The notes under the pieces are model-generated. The model was not told the DNA's origin. It ran no database searches and saw nothing but the letters and a program-made list of their open reading frames with translations. Position numbers and translations under genes: made by a program. 64,000 nt of DNA from contig JANQFL010000055.1 in the NCBI GenBank assembly GCA_028277845.1, forward strand, positions 1-64,000. The letters run 5' to 3'. Source of the DNA: Sneathiellales bacterium. GTDB lineage: Bacteria > Pseudomonadota > Alphaproteobacteria > JANQFL01. Of the stretch, positions 25,723 to 35,131 are shown piece by piece (the first letter of the stretch is position 1; the number at the start of each line of letters is the position of its first letter).

Positions 25723-26514
25723 TTACACAGCCAGATCGACGGTGACCGGCACATGGTCGGACGGTTGCGTCCAGCCGCGGGCATCTTTCTCGATGGCGGC
25801 GGACGTGAGCGCGTTTTTCAGGGCCGGGGAGACCCAGACATGGTCGAGCCGCCGGCCCCGGTCGGATTCGCGCCAGTCCCGGGACCGGTAGCTCCACCAG
25901 CTATAGACTTTTTCTTCCGGCGGAATGAAGGCGCGCACGGCGTCGTGCCAAGCCGATTGGGCGATCACGGCATTGAGGGCATCGACCTCGACCGGCGTGT
26001 GGCTGACCACCTTGAGAAGCTGCTTGTGCGACCACACATCGGTTTCAAGCGGCGCGACGTTGAGATCACCGACCAACACCCGCTTGGCCGCCGGGTCGGC
26101 CCGGTTGCCGAACCAGTCCTTCATTTCGGCCAGGAATTTGAGCTTGTGGTCGAACTTGTCGTTGACCGCCGGATCGGGGATGTCGCCGCCCGAAGGCACA
26201 TAGAAATTATGCAGCTCGACATTGCCCGGCAGGGTGACTTGCAAATGGCGGCCGTCGGCCTTGCCGCACCATTCCCTGGACGTGACGGCATCGAACGGCA
26301 GGCGCGACAGTACGGCGACGCCGTGATAGTTCTTGTTGCCGTTTATGGCTTGGTGCGACCAGCCCATGTCGGCCAGGGCATCCGCCGGGAACTTGTCGTC
26401 GGCCACCTTGGTTTCCTGCAGGCACAGCACATCGGGCTTGAGGCTTTCGGTCAATTGCTTGACCAGGTCGATCCGCAGCCTGACCGAATTGATGTTCCAC
26501 GTGGTAATGCGCAT
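25723..26514 (-). CDS. xth: Exodeoxyribonuclease III
   Basis: Endonuclease/exonuclease/phosphatase-fold AP endonuclease acting in base-excision repair, 263 residues from the ATG at 26514. Visible active-site motifs: TTWNINSVR at residues 4-12, CLQETK with the metal-binding Glu, VGDLNVAP, RRLDHVWVS, and the closing SDHVPV with the catalytic Asp-His pair. A longer open frame to 26727 adds only unrelated sequence. Confidence 0.95.
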   Translation of the reverse strand: MRITTWNINSVRLRIDLVKQLTESLKPDVLCLQETKVADDKFPADALADMGWSHQAINGNKNYHGVAVLSRLPFDAVTSREWCGKADGRHLQVTLPGNVELHNFYVPSGGDIPDPAVNDKFDHKLKFLAEMKDWFGNRADPAAKRVLVGDLNVAPLETDVWSHKQLLKVVSHTPVEVDALNAVIAQSAWHDAVRAFIPPEEKVYSWWSYRSRDWRESDRGRRLDHVWVSPALKNALTSAAIEKDARGWTQPSDHVPVTVDLAV

Positions 26515-26597
26515 CCCTGCTCCGCTTCCGTTGTTTTTTGGAGGCGCGAGAGTGGCGGCGGGGACGGGGTGCGTCAACCGCAAACACGCGGCATCGG

Positions 26598-27194
26598 TCA
26601 AAACAGATTGAGGGTGTGTCCGACAATCCCCAGTGGCCAGCGGCCGGCCTCGAACAATTTGTATTTCAAGGCGAACGGGTGATCGGCGTCGGCATCGGCG
26701 GCGAGCACCAAGGCGGCCTGGTGGCAAGCCTGGGTCGCCGCCCCGGTGGCGGCCAGGATCAGTTCCTCGTCATGCACGCCGCTGCGGGCCGCCGTGGCGG
26801 CGGCCGTGTCTTGAATGATTTGCGCCGCCCGGTGCGACACGTGATGCAGGGCCACCTGAAGTTCCTCTTCGTCGACCCATTCCATGGCGTCCGTCGCCAG
26901 GGCGACGCGCAACTGTTCTTCCGTCTCCCACCAAGCGGTGTTCCAATCGGTGCTGAGGGCGGCGGCTTCGGCATCTTCCCAGTCGGCGATCCATCCAACG
27001 TGAACTTCGGGAAAACCAAGTGCCGCGATGTAGGCTTCGGCAGTTGCAACGATGTCGTCATCGAGCGGCTGACAGACGGCGGCGAACCAGGGCACCTGGC
27101 CGATCATCTTCGCGAACCGGCTGATGGCCATGGTCTGGGGGCTCTGTTCGAAGTCGTCTTCGTCTTCGAATTCGAAGTCGAAATCGTCGGTCAT
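26598..27194 (-). CDS. Uncharacterised acidic protein downstream of gentisate dioxygenase, 198 aa
   Basis: Not recognised. The N terminus is a strikingly acidic, Phe-alternating tract (residues 1-20, FDFEFEDEDDF). The rest looks helical, Ala-rich, with several Trp residues (GWIADWEDAEAAALSTDWNTAWWETEEQL) and no signal peptide or membrane helix. The ATG at 27194 shares a base with the dioxygenase stop (TGATG), so translation is coupled and the two form an operon. That points to an accessory role in gentisate breakdown or simply a conserved partner; nothing catalytic is visible. Confidence 0.7.
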   Translation of the reverse strand: MTDDFDFEFEDEDDFEQSPQTMAISRFAKMIGQVPWFAAVCQPLDDDIVATAEAYIAALGFPEVHVGWIADWEDAEAAALSTDWNTAWWETEEQLRVALATDAMEWVDEEELQVALHHVSHRAAQIIQDTAAATAARSGVHDEELILAATGAATQACHQAALVLAADADADHPFALKYKLFEAGRWPLGIVGHTLNLF

Positions 27195-28237
27195 CACGGT
27201 TCGAGATTGCCTTGCCGGTCCTCGCGCCACAATCCGAGCGCCTCCTGGACCGGCCGGTCGGAGAAACTGAACAACACCGCGTCGCCGTCCGTCTCATGGC
27301 TGACATGGGTCCAGCTCGGCACGACGAAGATGTCGCTCGGGCTCCAGTCGAAAACCTGCTCGCCGATCCTGGTCCGGCCGCCGCCTTCGACGACGCAATA
27401 CACGACGGCGTCGGACGACCGGTAGGGCGCGGTCTCGAAACCCTTGGGCAGCAGTTGCATGGCGGTACCGATGGTCGGCATGGCCGGGCCGCCGGTGACT
27501 GGGTTGACGTAGCGCATCTTAAGGCCGTGATGGGGGTCCCATTCCTCGGACCGGCGCATGGTTTCCAGGGCATCGCGGGTGCGGCCGTAGGGATAATTGA
27601 AGACCGGCGAGACCGGACGGACGGACTGGTAGCCCTCCGGCAGCATGCCCGAACCGTAGCGAGCCAGCGCATCCCCCGGCGGACGGCTGACCGGATGGGC
27701 GTCCGCGCCGTAGCGTTCGGCGAAACTGGTGTCGAGGGACTGCACCAGGGGAATATCCAGGCCGTCGAGCCACACCACCGGGTCGTCCCCTTCGTTGCCG
27801 TGGTCGTGCCAGGTCCAGGTCGGCGTGATGATGAAGTCGCCGCGCCGCATGTAGGTGCGCTCGCCGTCGACGGCGGTGTACCCCTTCGATCCTTCCAGGA
27901 TGAACCGGAGCGCGCTCTGCGAATGGCGGTGCGCCGGCGCCACCTCACCCGGCAGCACGAGCTGCAGCCCGGCATACAGGCTGGTGGTGATGCGGGACTC
28001 GCCCGGCAGGGCGGGGTTTTCCAGGATCAGCACCCGGCGCTCGGCTTCCTTGGCGGTGATCAGCGCGCCGGATTCCATCAGCGTCGGACGGACGGCATCG
28101 TAGTTCCAGATCGCCGGCTGTAGCGATGAATTGGGGGTGGGTGCGACCAGGTCGTGCAGAACCTCCCACAGCGGAGCAAGGTTGTTTGGCCGCAGCTTGT
28201 CGTAGTAGGCCTGCCGTTCCGCCGTGGTTTGATCCAT
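27194..28237 (-). CDS. Gentisate 1,2-dioxygenase (bicupin)
   Basis: Fe(II) ring-cleavage dioxygenase converting gentisate to maleylpyruvate. It has 347 residues from the ATG at 28237, which follows a GGAGAGGACGG ribosome binding site (an ATG at 28291 is an alternative). It has two cupin domains. The first has [15 protein letters not shown] and the later WHDHGNEG, supplying the iron histidines; the second, degenerate cupin has [21 protein letters not shown]. Later pathway enzymes (maleylpyruvate isomerase, fumarylpyruvate hydrolase) are not in the window. It is divergent from a MarR gene, the probable regulator, and preceded by a structured leader. Confidence 0.9.
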   Translation of the reverse strand: MDQTTAERQAYYDKLRPNNLAPLWEVLHDLVAPTPNSSLQPAIWNYDAVRPTLMESGALITAKEAERRVLILENPALPGESRITTSLYAGLQLVLPGEVAPAHRHSQSALRFILEGSKGYTAVDGERTYMRRGDFIITPTWTWHDHGNEGDDPVVWLDGLDIPLVQSLDTSFAERYGADAHPVSRPPGDALARYGSGMLPEGYQSVRPVSPVFNYPYGRTRDALETMRRSEEWDPHHGLKMRYVNPVTGGPAMPTIGTAMQLLPKGFETAPYRSSDAVVYCVVEGGGRTRIGEQVFDWSPSDIFVVPSWTHVSHETDGDAVLFSFSDRPVQEALGLWREDRQGNLEP

Positions 28238-28326
28238 TTGACCGTCCTCTCCCGCGCCGCCATAAGCACCCATGCCGTCTTTGGATGCCACTTATTGCCA
28301 CGGAACGCAACGGGGGCGGACAAAGA

Positions 28327-28457
28327 GAAGGCGCCTGGTTGGGGGGGTAACCAAGCGCCTTCACGCTCATATTGAGCAAACGCCGAAAAGGGGACAACTC
28401 GGCGTAATCGGCCGTCCAGCTGCAACAGAGAGGGCGGGAGCAGCACCATGGACGGCC
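28327..28457 (-). ncRNA. Candidate structured RNA: four tandem hairpins in the gentisate leader
   Basis: Four consecutive inverted repeats fill 131 nt. H1: 28327-28340 with 28349-28362 (14 bp; its one imperfect pair is G-U on the minus-strand RNA). H2: 28365-28369 with 28373-28377 (5 bp, 3-nt loop). H3: 28381-28386 with 28399-28404 (6 bp). H4: 28410-28423 with 28440-28457 (9+5 bp, 4-nt bulge). A TATAGT at 28466-28471 on the minus strand would start transcription at about 28459, exactly at the base of H4. On the minus strand three loops are C-rich. It may be a leader/attenuator of the dioxygenase mRNA or a separate small RNA. No known family is recognised. Confidence 0.5.
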
Positions 28458-28465
28458 CTACTCAG

Positions 28466-28471
28466 ACTATA
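28466..28471 (-). promoter_or_regulatory. Candidate -10 box (TATAGT) for the leader RNA
   Basis: TATAGT on the minus strand, one base from the sigma-70 consensus, 7-8 nt before the first hairpin base of the candidate RNA. The hexamer 17 nt further upstream (GTCTCC) is a poor -35, so an activator or another sigma factor may be needed. Confidence 0.35.
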
Positions 28472-28517
28472 TGGTGCCCCGGGCATCGGGAGACCAGTCC
28501 TTGACGGCAATTGGGCT

Positions 28518-28532
28518 ATGCACCATGTGCAT
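28518..28532. promoter_or_regulatory. Palindrome ATGCAC-N3-GTGCAT, possible MarR operator
   Basis: Perfect 6-bp half-sites with a 3-bp spacer, lying in the divergent gentisate dioxygenase / marR region, about 115 bp upstream of the marR start and upstream of the candidate -10 box. MarR proteins bind short palindromes of this size next to their own gene; the assignment is by position only. Confidence 0.35.
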
Positions 28533-28647
28533 GGCTATGGCAAGGCATGCAACCTATTGGTTTGCCTTCGATTTGCCTTTTTCCCCGGATCAAAGTGTCA
28601 TAGCCTCGGTCCGGCGATCACGCAGAGGTGAAGGACACGGAGCCTGA

Positions 28648-29142
28648 ATGTCGACGCGGAACGGCGATATCAAGAAACGGCGGCGGCGCGCGACCAGCAA
28701 GGTCCGGCGGAAGCTGAACTACGATATTTTGCCGGAGCTGGTCGGTTATCAACTCCGGCGTGCACAACTGGCGATGTTTCAGGACTTCATGAGTGTCGCG
28801 GGCGAACTCAAGATCACGCCCGGCCAGTTCGGTGTCATGACCCTGATCGCCGCCAATCCGGGATTGAACCAAAGCGAGTTGGGTGAGGCCATGGGTGTCG
28901 ACCGCTCGACCATGGTGGCGGTGATCGACAAGCTGGAAACGTCGGGTTTTGTTCTGCGCAAGACCGCGCCCAACGACCGCAGATCCTATGCGCTTCAATT
29001 GAGCAAAAGCGGCGAGGCGCTCATGGCGCGCCTGCGTCCCGCGGTGCTGCAACACGAAAAAAACTTGGCGGCGCCACTCAACGAAACCGAACAGTCCCAG
29101 TTGATCGAATATCTTCGCCGCGTGGCGGACAATATTCCCTGA
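28648..29142 (+). CDS. MarR-family transcriptional regulator
   Basis: A 164-residue winged-helix regulator. Helices around residues 25-55 form the dimer interface, and the recognition region reads LNQSELGEAMGVDRSTMVAVIDKLETSGFV (about 74-103), followed by the wing RKTAPNDRRSYALQLS. The basic N terminus (KKRRRRATSKVRRK) is unusual and may add DNA contact. Divergent placement from gentisate 1,2-dioxygenase makes control of that operon, with gentisate or a related aromatic acid as ligand, the likely role. Confidence 0.9.
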   Translation: MSTRNGDIKKRRRRATSKVRRKLNYDILPELVGYQLRRAQLAMFQDFMSVAGELKITPGQFGVMTLIAANPGLNQSELGEAMGVDRSTMVAVIDKLETSGFVLRKTAPNDRRSYALQLSKSGEALMARLRPAVLQHEKNLAAPLNETEQSQLIEYLRRVADNIP

Positions 29143-29167
29143 CCGGTCCGTTTCGTCCCGTTCGACG

Positions 29168-29959
29168 TCAGAATGACGCGGCGATCCGTCCCTTGTCGCG
29201 CGCCTGCTCGCGTGCGGCATTGCCGAACGCCCGAAACAAGGCGAGCGAGTCCGGGTTCTGCAGGACCTGGAATTCCGGATGCCATTGCACGGCCAGGGCA
29301 AATCCCGGAGCATTGTCGATGCTCAGGGCTTCGACAGTAGTGTCGGGCGCCACGGCCTCCACGGTCAGGCCGTCACCGAGACGGTCCACGCCTTGCTCAT
29401 GCAGGGTATTGACCCGCGTTTGTTGCTTGCCGACAAGCTGGGCCAATAGGCCGCCCGGCGTCACATCGATTTCGTGGCGAAGACCGTACCGTTGGTCGTA
29501 CGGCACCGATTCATCCTGGCGATGGTCGAAGCGGCCGGGCAGTTCATGCAGGTGCTGGTGCAATGTACCGCCGTAGGCGACATTGATTTCCTGAAACCCC
29601 CGGCAAATCCCGAACAGCGGAAACCCGGCGTCAACGGAACGGCGGATCAGCGGCAATGTGGACGCGTCCCGGGGCGGGTCGTGCATGACGCCGTCACGGC
29701 TTTGCGGACCGCCATAATGGTGCGGCTCCACGTTGGACGGGCTGCCCGTCAGCATCAGGCCGTCCAACCGGTCCAGCAGCAGATCAATATCGTTGGCGTC
29801 GCTCAGGGCCGGGATCAGCACCGGCTGACAGCCGGCGCCGTCGACGACGGCCCGGGCATACTGGTCGAGCACGGCGTGAAACCAGCGCCCGCCGATATCG
29901 CGGTGGCAGGCGGAAACCCCGATCAGGGGCCGGATGTCTTTCCTAACGGGTTCGTGCAT
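29168..29959 (-). CDS. Class I glutamine amidotransferase-like hydrolase (peptidase C26, PuuD-like)
   Basis: A 263-residue gamma-glutamyl hydrolase family protein. The nucleophile elbow is LFGICRGFQEINVAYGG (Cys at about residue 119), and the catalytic His-Glu pair lies in VQWHPEF near residue 227. PuuD-type enzymes hydrolyse gamma-glutamyl-GABA in putrescine breakdown, but there is no other putrescine gene here, so the substrate is open. It sits 12 bp downstream of the histidine kinase on the same strand. Confidence 0.88.
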   Translation of the reverse strand: MHEPVRKDIRPLIGVSACHRDIGGRWFHAVLDQYARAVVDGAGCQPVLIPALSDANDIDLLLDRLDGLMLTGSPSNVEPHHYGGPQSRDGVMHDPPRDASTLPLIRRSVDAGFPLFGICRGFQEINVAYGGTLHQHLHELPGRFDHRQDESVPYDQRYGLRHEIDVTPGGLLAQLVGKQQTRVNTLHEQGVDRLGDGLTVEAVAPDTTVEALSIDNAPGFALAVQWHPEFQVLQNPDSLALFRAFGNAAREQARDKGRIAASF

Positions 29960-29971
29960 GCCGATTGGCTA

Positions 29972-31882
29972 TCACGCTTCGTATTCCTGGACAAGCGGGC
30001 TGGCCGTTGAAGTGCTCAGGCCCTGGGGCACCAAAGCATCGTCGTCGTCTTCGTCCTCGTCCATGCGGTGCGGGAAATGCAGTGTGACCGTGGTGCCTTC
30101 GCCCACGGTGCTGTGCAGGGTAAGAGACCCTTTGTGCAGTTCCATCAAGGCCTTCGACAGCGGCAGGCCGATTCCGGTGCCTTCGTTGCTGCGGGACAGG
30201 GAGGCGTCGACCTGTCCGAACGGCGCCAGCACCCGCTCGAAATCGCACTGGGCGATGCCCACACCCGTGTCGGCGACCTTGACCTCGGTCCCGCTGTCCA
30301 ATTCATGGACCGAGACCGTGACCGAGCCGCCCCGCTCCGTGAATTTGATGGCGTTGGACATCAGGTTGAGGATGACCTGTTTCACCTTCAGGCGGTCGGC
30401 CCGGACATCGGGTGCGGGGTCCGGCATTTCGCAGTGAAGCTGCAGTCCGCCGGTTGCCGCCTTTTCCCGCACCATCCGCATGCATTCGTTGACGATGGCG
30501 CCGATGTCGACCGGCTCCTTTTTCAGATCGAGCTTACCGGCTTCGATCTTGGCCATGTCCAGCAGATCGTTGATCAGATTCAGCAGGTGCTGCCCGCTGG
30601 TGCTGATATCGTCGGCATACTCCTTGTACTGCTCATGGCCCAGCGGGCCGAGCATTTCCGACTTGATGATGTCGGCGAAGCCGATGATCGCGTTGAGCGG
30701 CGTCCGCAGTTCGTGCGAGGTGTTGGTCAGGAACTCGGTCTTCGACCGGTTGGCGGTCGCCAGCTGAATGTTCTGCTGCTGCAGGCGGTTCTGGAAGGCC
30801 TGTTGTTCGCTGATGTCGCGGATGATGGCGAAGACCGCGTCCGAATTGTCGCTTTCGATCTGGTTGGCGCTGATGAAGCAGGGTATGCGGCGCGTGTCGG
30901 AAAAACCCAGGTGATATTCCTTCGAAAACGGCGCGTCGATCAACGTGCTGGCCAGCGTGTTGCCGCCACGGCCGCTGGCGTCGTGCACGGTCGGATAGCC
31001 ATCCGCCACCAGTTCCGCCGGGTCCGCGCCGAACATCTTGGTGCAGGCCTTGTTGGCGTAGATCAGGTTGCCTGCCGTATTGAAGGCGATGATGGCGTCG
31101 ATGCTGTTGTCCACCATGGACAGCACCCGCGACACGGCGATGCGCCGTTCCTCGGACAGCCGCTCCAGCAGCTCGTTCACCGCGCGGTGCAGGTCACCCA
31201 GTTCCGCCGGGGCGTCGATTTCGGTGACGTAGCGCTCCGGGTTCTTGGAGTCCTCGGCCGCCGCCGACACCGACTGATGCAGCGACAGGAGCGGGAAGAT
31301 CACCCAGCGATTGAAGATCAGCAGCGTCGCGCCGGCGACGAACAGGGAAATGACCAGGATCAGGCCGATCACCCGCCAGACGAAATCCTTGACCTCGCCG
31401 TTGATCCAGGTGCTGTCGAGCCGGCCGATGACGATATACGGGAACGTGGCCCCTTCGGCGGGCCAGACGACGTCGTAACGGTTGCCGTCGGGACTGGTGC
31501 GCCGCATCCTGCCGGTCGTGGCTTCGGCCGGCGTCAGTTCCGGCACTTCGCCGAAGTAACTGATAAACGCGCCGTCGGGCCGGATGATGGCGCCGCCCAC
31601 CAAATTCGTATTCGCCGTCACCGTTTCGAAAACGAGGCGCAACTCTTCGTGGGTTTTCTGGTTGGATCCCAGTGTCTTGAAGACGTCATAGGCGGTGTGA
31701 ACCGTCGACCGGCCGACATGCTCCAGGCGGGCCTGCAGATCCTGTTCGTAGTTGCGGACGGTGGGAATCAGAATGGCGGTCTCGATCAGCAGAATCGAGG
31801 CGACGACCATCATGGCCACACGCAGGCATAACCTGCAGCGGACAAGCGACCGGTCAAAACCGATTTTCCTGAAGCTGACCAT
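29972..31882 (-). CDS. Membrane sensor histidine kinase with PAS domain
   Basis: A 636-residue two-component sensor. It has a membrane helix at about residues 20-42 and a ~130-residue periplasmic sensor. The second membrane helix is at about 170-191, followed by a HAMP-like linker (~192-245). A PAS domain spans ~250-360 (DAIIAFNTAGNLIYANKAC). The dimerisation helix carries H390 in TNTSHELRTPLNAI, and the ATPase domain has N box NLMSNAIKF, DTGVGI and GTGIGLPLS. The C terminus ends in an acidic tail (EDEDDDD). No response regulator is adjacent. Confidence 0.93.
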   Translation of the reverse strand: MVSFRKIGFDRSLVRCRLCLRVAMMVVASILLIETAILIPTVRNYEQDLQARLEHVGRSTVHTAYDVFKTLGSNQKTHEELRLVFETVTANTNLVGGAIIRPDGAFISYFGEVPELTPAEATTGRMRRTSPDGNRYDVVWPAEGATFPYIVIGRLDSTWINGEVKDFVWRVIGLILVISLFVAGATLLIFNRWVIFPLLSLHQSVSAAAEDSKNPERYVTEIDAPAELGDLHRAVNELLERLSEERRIAVSRVLSMVDNSIDAIIAFNTAGNLIYANKACTKMFGADPAELVADGYPTVHDASGRGGNTLASTLIDAPFSKEYHLGFSDTRRIPCFISANQIESDNSDAVFAIIRDISEQQAFQNRLQQQNIQLATANRSKTEFLTNTSHELRTPLNAIIGFADIIKSEMLGPLGHEQYKEYADDISTSGQHLLNLINDLLDMAKIEAGKLDLKKEPVDIGAIVNECMRMVREKAATGGLQLHCEMPDPAPDVRADRLKVKQVILNLMSNAIKFTERGGSVTVSVHELDSGTEVKVADTGVGIAQCDFERVLAPFGQVDASLSRSNEGTGIGLPLSKALMELHKGSLTLHSTVGEGTTVTLHFPHRMDEDEDDDDALVPQGLSTSTASPLVQEYEA

Positions 31883-32042
31883 GCACTATGCCGGGGGCGA
31901 CCGCCCTCGGATCCCGGTTCGTTCCCGTTTGATCAAACGACGCCAATGGTGCCGCCACTAGCCTTAACGCAGGGTGAACAAACCGGGGTGTTGCGCTAAT
32001 TTTGCGAGAAATTCTACTTTAAGATGAGTAAAATTCGGGAAA

Positions 32043-32687
32043 TTACTCTTTATTCGGAATCAATGGTTTGTCGAAGATGACAAACAGCCGGGGATCGAGC
32101 GTGACGCCGGTCTCGATCGCCGACAGCGCGACGGTGGTCTCCAGCCCCTGTGCGTCGGTGATGATCCAGCTGCGCAGGGACAGGGGCTGGTCGGCGAACA
32201 CCAGGGTGAGCAGGCCCTCGTCGGGACGCTCCTTGTCCTGCAAGGTGATGCGCATCGATCCCGGGTTGCGGTCGATCTTGATCACGTTCACTTTGTCGGT
32301 AAACCGCACCGTGTCGTCGACCAGGACGCTGATGGGGGTGGACCACAGCGGCAGCCGGTCGGCCTGTTCCAGTTCCGAATCGTACAGGATCAGCCACACC
32401 CGGTCGGCCACGATCAGCAGCGGCGTCGGCGGATCGTATTCGAACCGCAAACGCCCCGGCCGGCGCAGATAGAGCGACCCTTCCGCCAGGGCGCCGTCCG
32501 GTGCGATCTGCACGAAGCGGCCCTGCAGGGTCTCGAAACCGTTGAGGTACTTCTCCGCCCGGGCGATATCGGCCTTGTCGGCCTCGCTCAGGTCCGCCTG
32601 CGCCGGCCCCGCCAGAGCCGCGCAGAGCATCGCCGCCGCGACGGTCCGGCAGATGCGGCGCAGGGTGGAGGCCAGTGCGGTTCTCAT
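32043..32687 (-). CDS. lolA: Outer-membrane lipoprotein carrier LolA
   Basis: Periplasmic chaperone that takes lipoproteins from LolCDE to the outer membrane. It has 214 residues from the ATG at 32687, with a signal peptide ending near AGPAQA (about residue 31). The mature body has the LolA pattern LQGRFVQ...GSLYLRRPGRLRFEYDPPTPLLIVADRVWLILYD. The ATG overlaps the ftsK stop (ATGA), the ftsK-lolA arrangement usual in alphaproteobacteria. A longer open frame to 32855 lies inside ftsK and is not the gene. Confidence 0.92.
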   Translation of the reverse strand: MRTALASTLRRICRTVAAAMLCAALAGPAQADLSEADKADIARAEKYLNGFETLQGRFVQIAPDGALAEGSLYLRRPGRLRFEYDPPTPLLIVADRVWLILYDSELEQADRLPLWSTPISVLVDDTVRFTDKVNVIKIDRNPGSMRITLQDKERPDEGLLTLVFADQPLSLRSWIITDAQGLETTVALSAIETGVTLDPRLFVIFDKPLIPNKE

Positions 32688-35104
32688 GACGCCCTGTCGT
32701 CGATGTCGCGCGCCAGCACTTCGCGCTTGCCCACATGGTTGGCGGGTCCGATCACGCCTTCGGTCTCCATCTGTTCGATGATACGGGCGGCGCGGTTGTA
32801 GCCGATCTGCAAGTGGCGCTGGACGAAACTGGTCGAGGCCTTGCGCTCGCGGCACACCAGGGCGACGGCCTGGTCGTAGAGGGCATCGTGGTCGCTGCCA
32901 CCGCCACCGCCGGGCATGCCGGGGAAGGAAAACGTATCGCCCTCGCTTTCCTCGGTCACCTGGTCGTTGTAGTCGGGTTTGCCCTGCTTCTTCAGGAAGG
33001 CGACGATGGATTCCACCTCTTCATCGGACACGAACGGGCCGTGCACGCGGGTGACCCGGCCGGCGCCGGCCATGTACAGCATATCGCCGGCGCCCAGCAA
33101 TTGCTCGGCGCCCTGCTCGCCCAGGATGGTGCGGCTGTCGATCTTCGACGTCACCTGGAAACTGATGCGGGTCGGGAAGTTGCTCTTGATGGTGCCGGTG
33201 ATGACGTCCACCGACGGCCGTTGCGTCGCCATGATCAGGTGAATGCCCGCGGCCCGGGCCATCTGCGACAGGCGCTGGATGGCGGCTTCCACGTCCTTGC
33301 CGGCGACCATCATCAAATCGGCCATTTCGTCGACGATGACGACGATCAGGGGCAGCGGGTCCAGGTCGAGGGTGCGCTCCTCGAACACCGGCTCGCCGGT
33401 CTCCGTGTCGAAGCCGGTCTGCACCGTGCGGCTCAAGGTGTCGCCCTTGTCGCGGGCCTCCTCGAGGCGGCGGTTATAGCCGGCGATGTTGCGCACCCCC
33501 AGTTCCGACATCTTGCGGTAGCGGTCTTCCATTTCCCGCACCGCCCACTTCAGGGCGACGATGGCCTTGCCCGGCTCAGTCACCACCGGCGCCAGCAGGT
33601 GGGGGATGCCGTCATAGACCGACAGCTCCAGCATCTTGGGGTCGATCATGATGAAGCGGCACTGCTCCGGCGACAGCCGGTACAACAGCGACAGGATCAT
33701 GGTGTTGATGGCCACCGACTTGCCCGACCCGGTGGTGCCGGCGATCAGCAGGTGCGGCATGCGGGCCAGGTCGGCGAACACCGGCGTGCCGCCGATGTCC
33801 TTGCCCAGCGCCAGGGTCAGGGACGAACCGGTCTTTTCGTAATCGGCGGTGGCCAGCAGCTCGCGTAGATACACGGTCTCGCGCCGGTTGTTGGGCAGCT
33901 CGATGCCGATGGCGTTGCGGCCGGGGATGACGGCGACGCGGGCCGACACCGCGCTCATGGAGCGGGCGATATCGTCGGCCAGGCCGACGACGCGCGACGA
34001 CTTGGTGCCGGGCGCCGGTTCGAGTTCGTACAACGTCACCACGGGGCCGGGCCGGACCTTGACGATCTCGCCGCGCACGCCGAAATCGTCCAGCACCGAT
34101 TCCAGCAGACGGGCGTTCTGTTCCAGCGCATCCTCGCTGATGACTTCGCCGGCGTCCGAATCCGGCTGCAGGGCCAGCAACCGCAAGGGCGGCAACTGGT
34201 GTTCACCGTGGGGCGACAGGTTCAGGCTGGGCTGACGTTCGGCGTCCGCCCGCTTGCCGACCGCTGTTTTGCTCTTGCGTTTGACGACCCGCGGGCTGTC
34301 CTTGGCCGGCCCGGCCGCCGGCGCCATCGGTTCGAACGCGTCCGGTTCGTCGACCGGATCGGGCTCCACCGGACGCGGCACCCGGTCGACGATTTTCTTG
34401 CCGCGCAAGGCACCGGTCCGTTCGCGCAGGGCGCCGCGGACAGTGTCGAATGCCTGGCCGGCTTTGCCGAGGCCGGCAATCGCGCGCCACAGGCTCAGGG
34501 CGGTGCGGCCGGCGCCGCCGGCCAGGGCGCGCCATTCATGGCCATAGAGACCCAGCGTGAACACGATTGCGGCCAGGGCGGTCGCCGCGGTGACCAGGCG
34601 GTAGATCCACTGCGTCGACGGGTCGTAGGGCAACAGGGCGGAGATATTGGAATAGACCCAGTCGCCGACATAGCCGCCGAGACCCATGCGGATCGGCCAG
34701 GAGTCCGGCGCGGGCACGGCGGCGAAAAACGCCGTCGACAGAACCAGGGCGACCGGCAGCAACGTCACGTTGAGCCACGGCCAGCGCGGACCGGTGTGCG
34801 AGAAGGCGCGCCAGGCCCAAGCCATCAGGACGAAGGCCAGAACCAGTCCGGCCAGTCCCAGTGTTTGCAGCAAAACGTCGGCGGTGTAGCTGCCGGGCCA
34901 GCCCAACAGGTTGGTGGCCGGCGCTTCGGTGGCCAGGTTGAAGCTCGGGTCGTCGGCGTTGTAGGTGGCGAAGGCCACGAGAATGAACGCACTGGCCACG
35001 CACAAGACGATCCCCACGGCTTCGACCGCCCGGCGGCGGAAAAAGGTCGCCGTGCCCGCGGGCAGCAGCGGGTTCTTGCGGGTCGCTGTGGTTCGTTGGC
35101 TCAT
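32684..35104 (-). CDS. ftsK: DNA translocase FtsK
   Basis: Septum-anchored motor that pumps chromosome DNA at division and activates dimer resolution. It has 806 residues. Four or five N-terminal membrane segments (about residues 28-200) are followed by a short Pro/Lys-rich linker (~210-300), then the RecA-type motor with Walker A GTTGSGKS, Walker B VIVDEMADLMM, and the ATQRPSVDVITG segment. The C-terminal winged-helix gamma domain (about 735-800, FVQRHLQIGYNRAARIIEQME) reads polar KOPS sequences. The short linker makes this a compact FtsK. lolA is coupled downstream. Confidence 0.95.
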   Translation of the reverse strand: MSQRTTATRKNPLLPAGTATFFRRRAVEAVGIVLCVASAFILVAFATYNADDPSFNLATEAPATNLLGWPGSYTADVLLQTLGLAGLVLAFVLMAWAWRAFSHTGPRWPWLNVTLLPVALVLSTAFFAAVPAPDSWPIRMGLGGYVGDWVYSNISALLPYDPSTQWIYRLVTAATALAAIVFTLGLYGHEWRALAGGAGRTALSLWRAIAGLGKAGQAFDTVRGALRERTGALRGKKIVDRVPRPVEPDPVDEPDAFEPMAPAAGPAKDSPRVVKRKSKTAVGKRADAERQPSLNLSPHGEHQLPPLRLLALQPDSDAGEVISEDALEQNARLLESVLDDFGVRGEIVKVRPGPVVTLYELEPAPGTKSSRVVGLADDIARSMSAVSARVAVIPGRNAIGIELPNNRRETVYLRELLATADYEKTGSSLTLALGKDIGGTPVFADLARMPHLLIAGTTGSGKSVAINTMILSLLYRLSPEQCRFIMIDPKMLELSVYDGIPHLLAPVVTEPGKAIVALKWAVREMEDRYRKMSELGVRNIAGYNRRLEEARDKGDTLSRTVQTGFDTETGEPVFEERTLDLDPLPLIVVIVDEMADLMMVAGKDVEAAIQRLSQMARAAGIHLIMATQRPSVDVITGTIKSNFPTRISFQVTSKIDSRTILGEQGAEQLLGAGDMLYMAGAGRVTRVHGPFVSDEEVESIVAFLKKQGKPDYNDQVTEESEGDTFSFPGMPGGGGGSDHDALYDQAVALVCRERKASTSFVQRHLQIGYNRAARIIEQMETEGVIGPANHVGKREVLARDIDDRAS

Positions 35105-35131
35105 GCGCGCTCCGTCTTGTTCAAACGGTCT

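Noticed and set aside
28481-28500. Sequence CGGGAGACCAGTCC resembling a B12 box of cobalamin riboswitches
   Set aside because: The remaining conserved cobalamin riboswitch blocks are missing on either side, and the nearest genes are not cobalamin-related.
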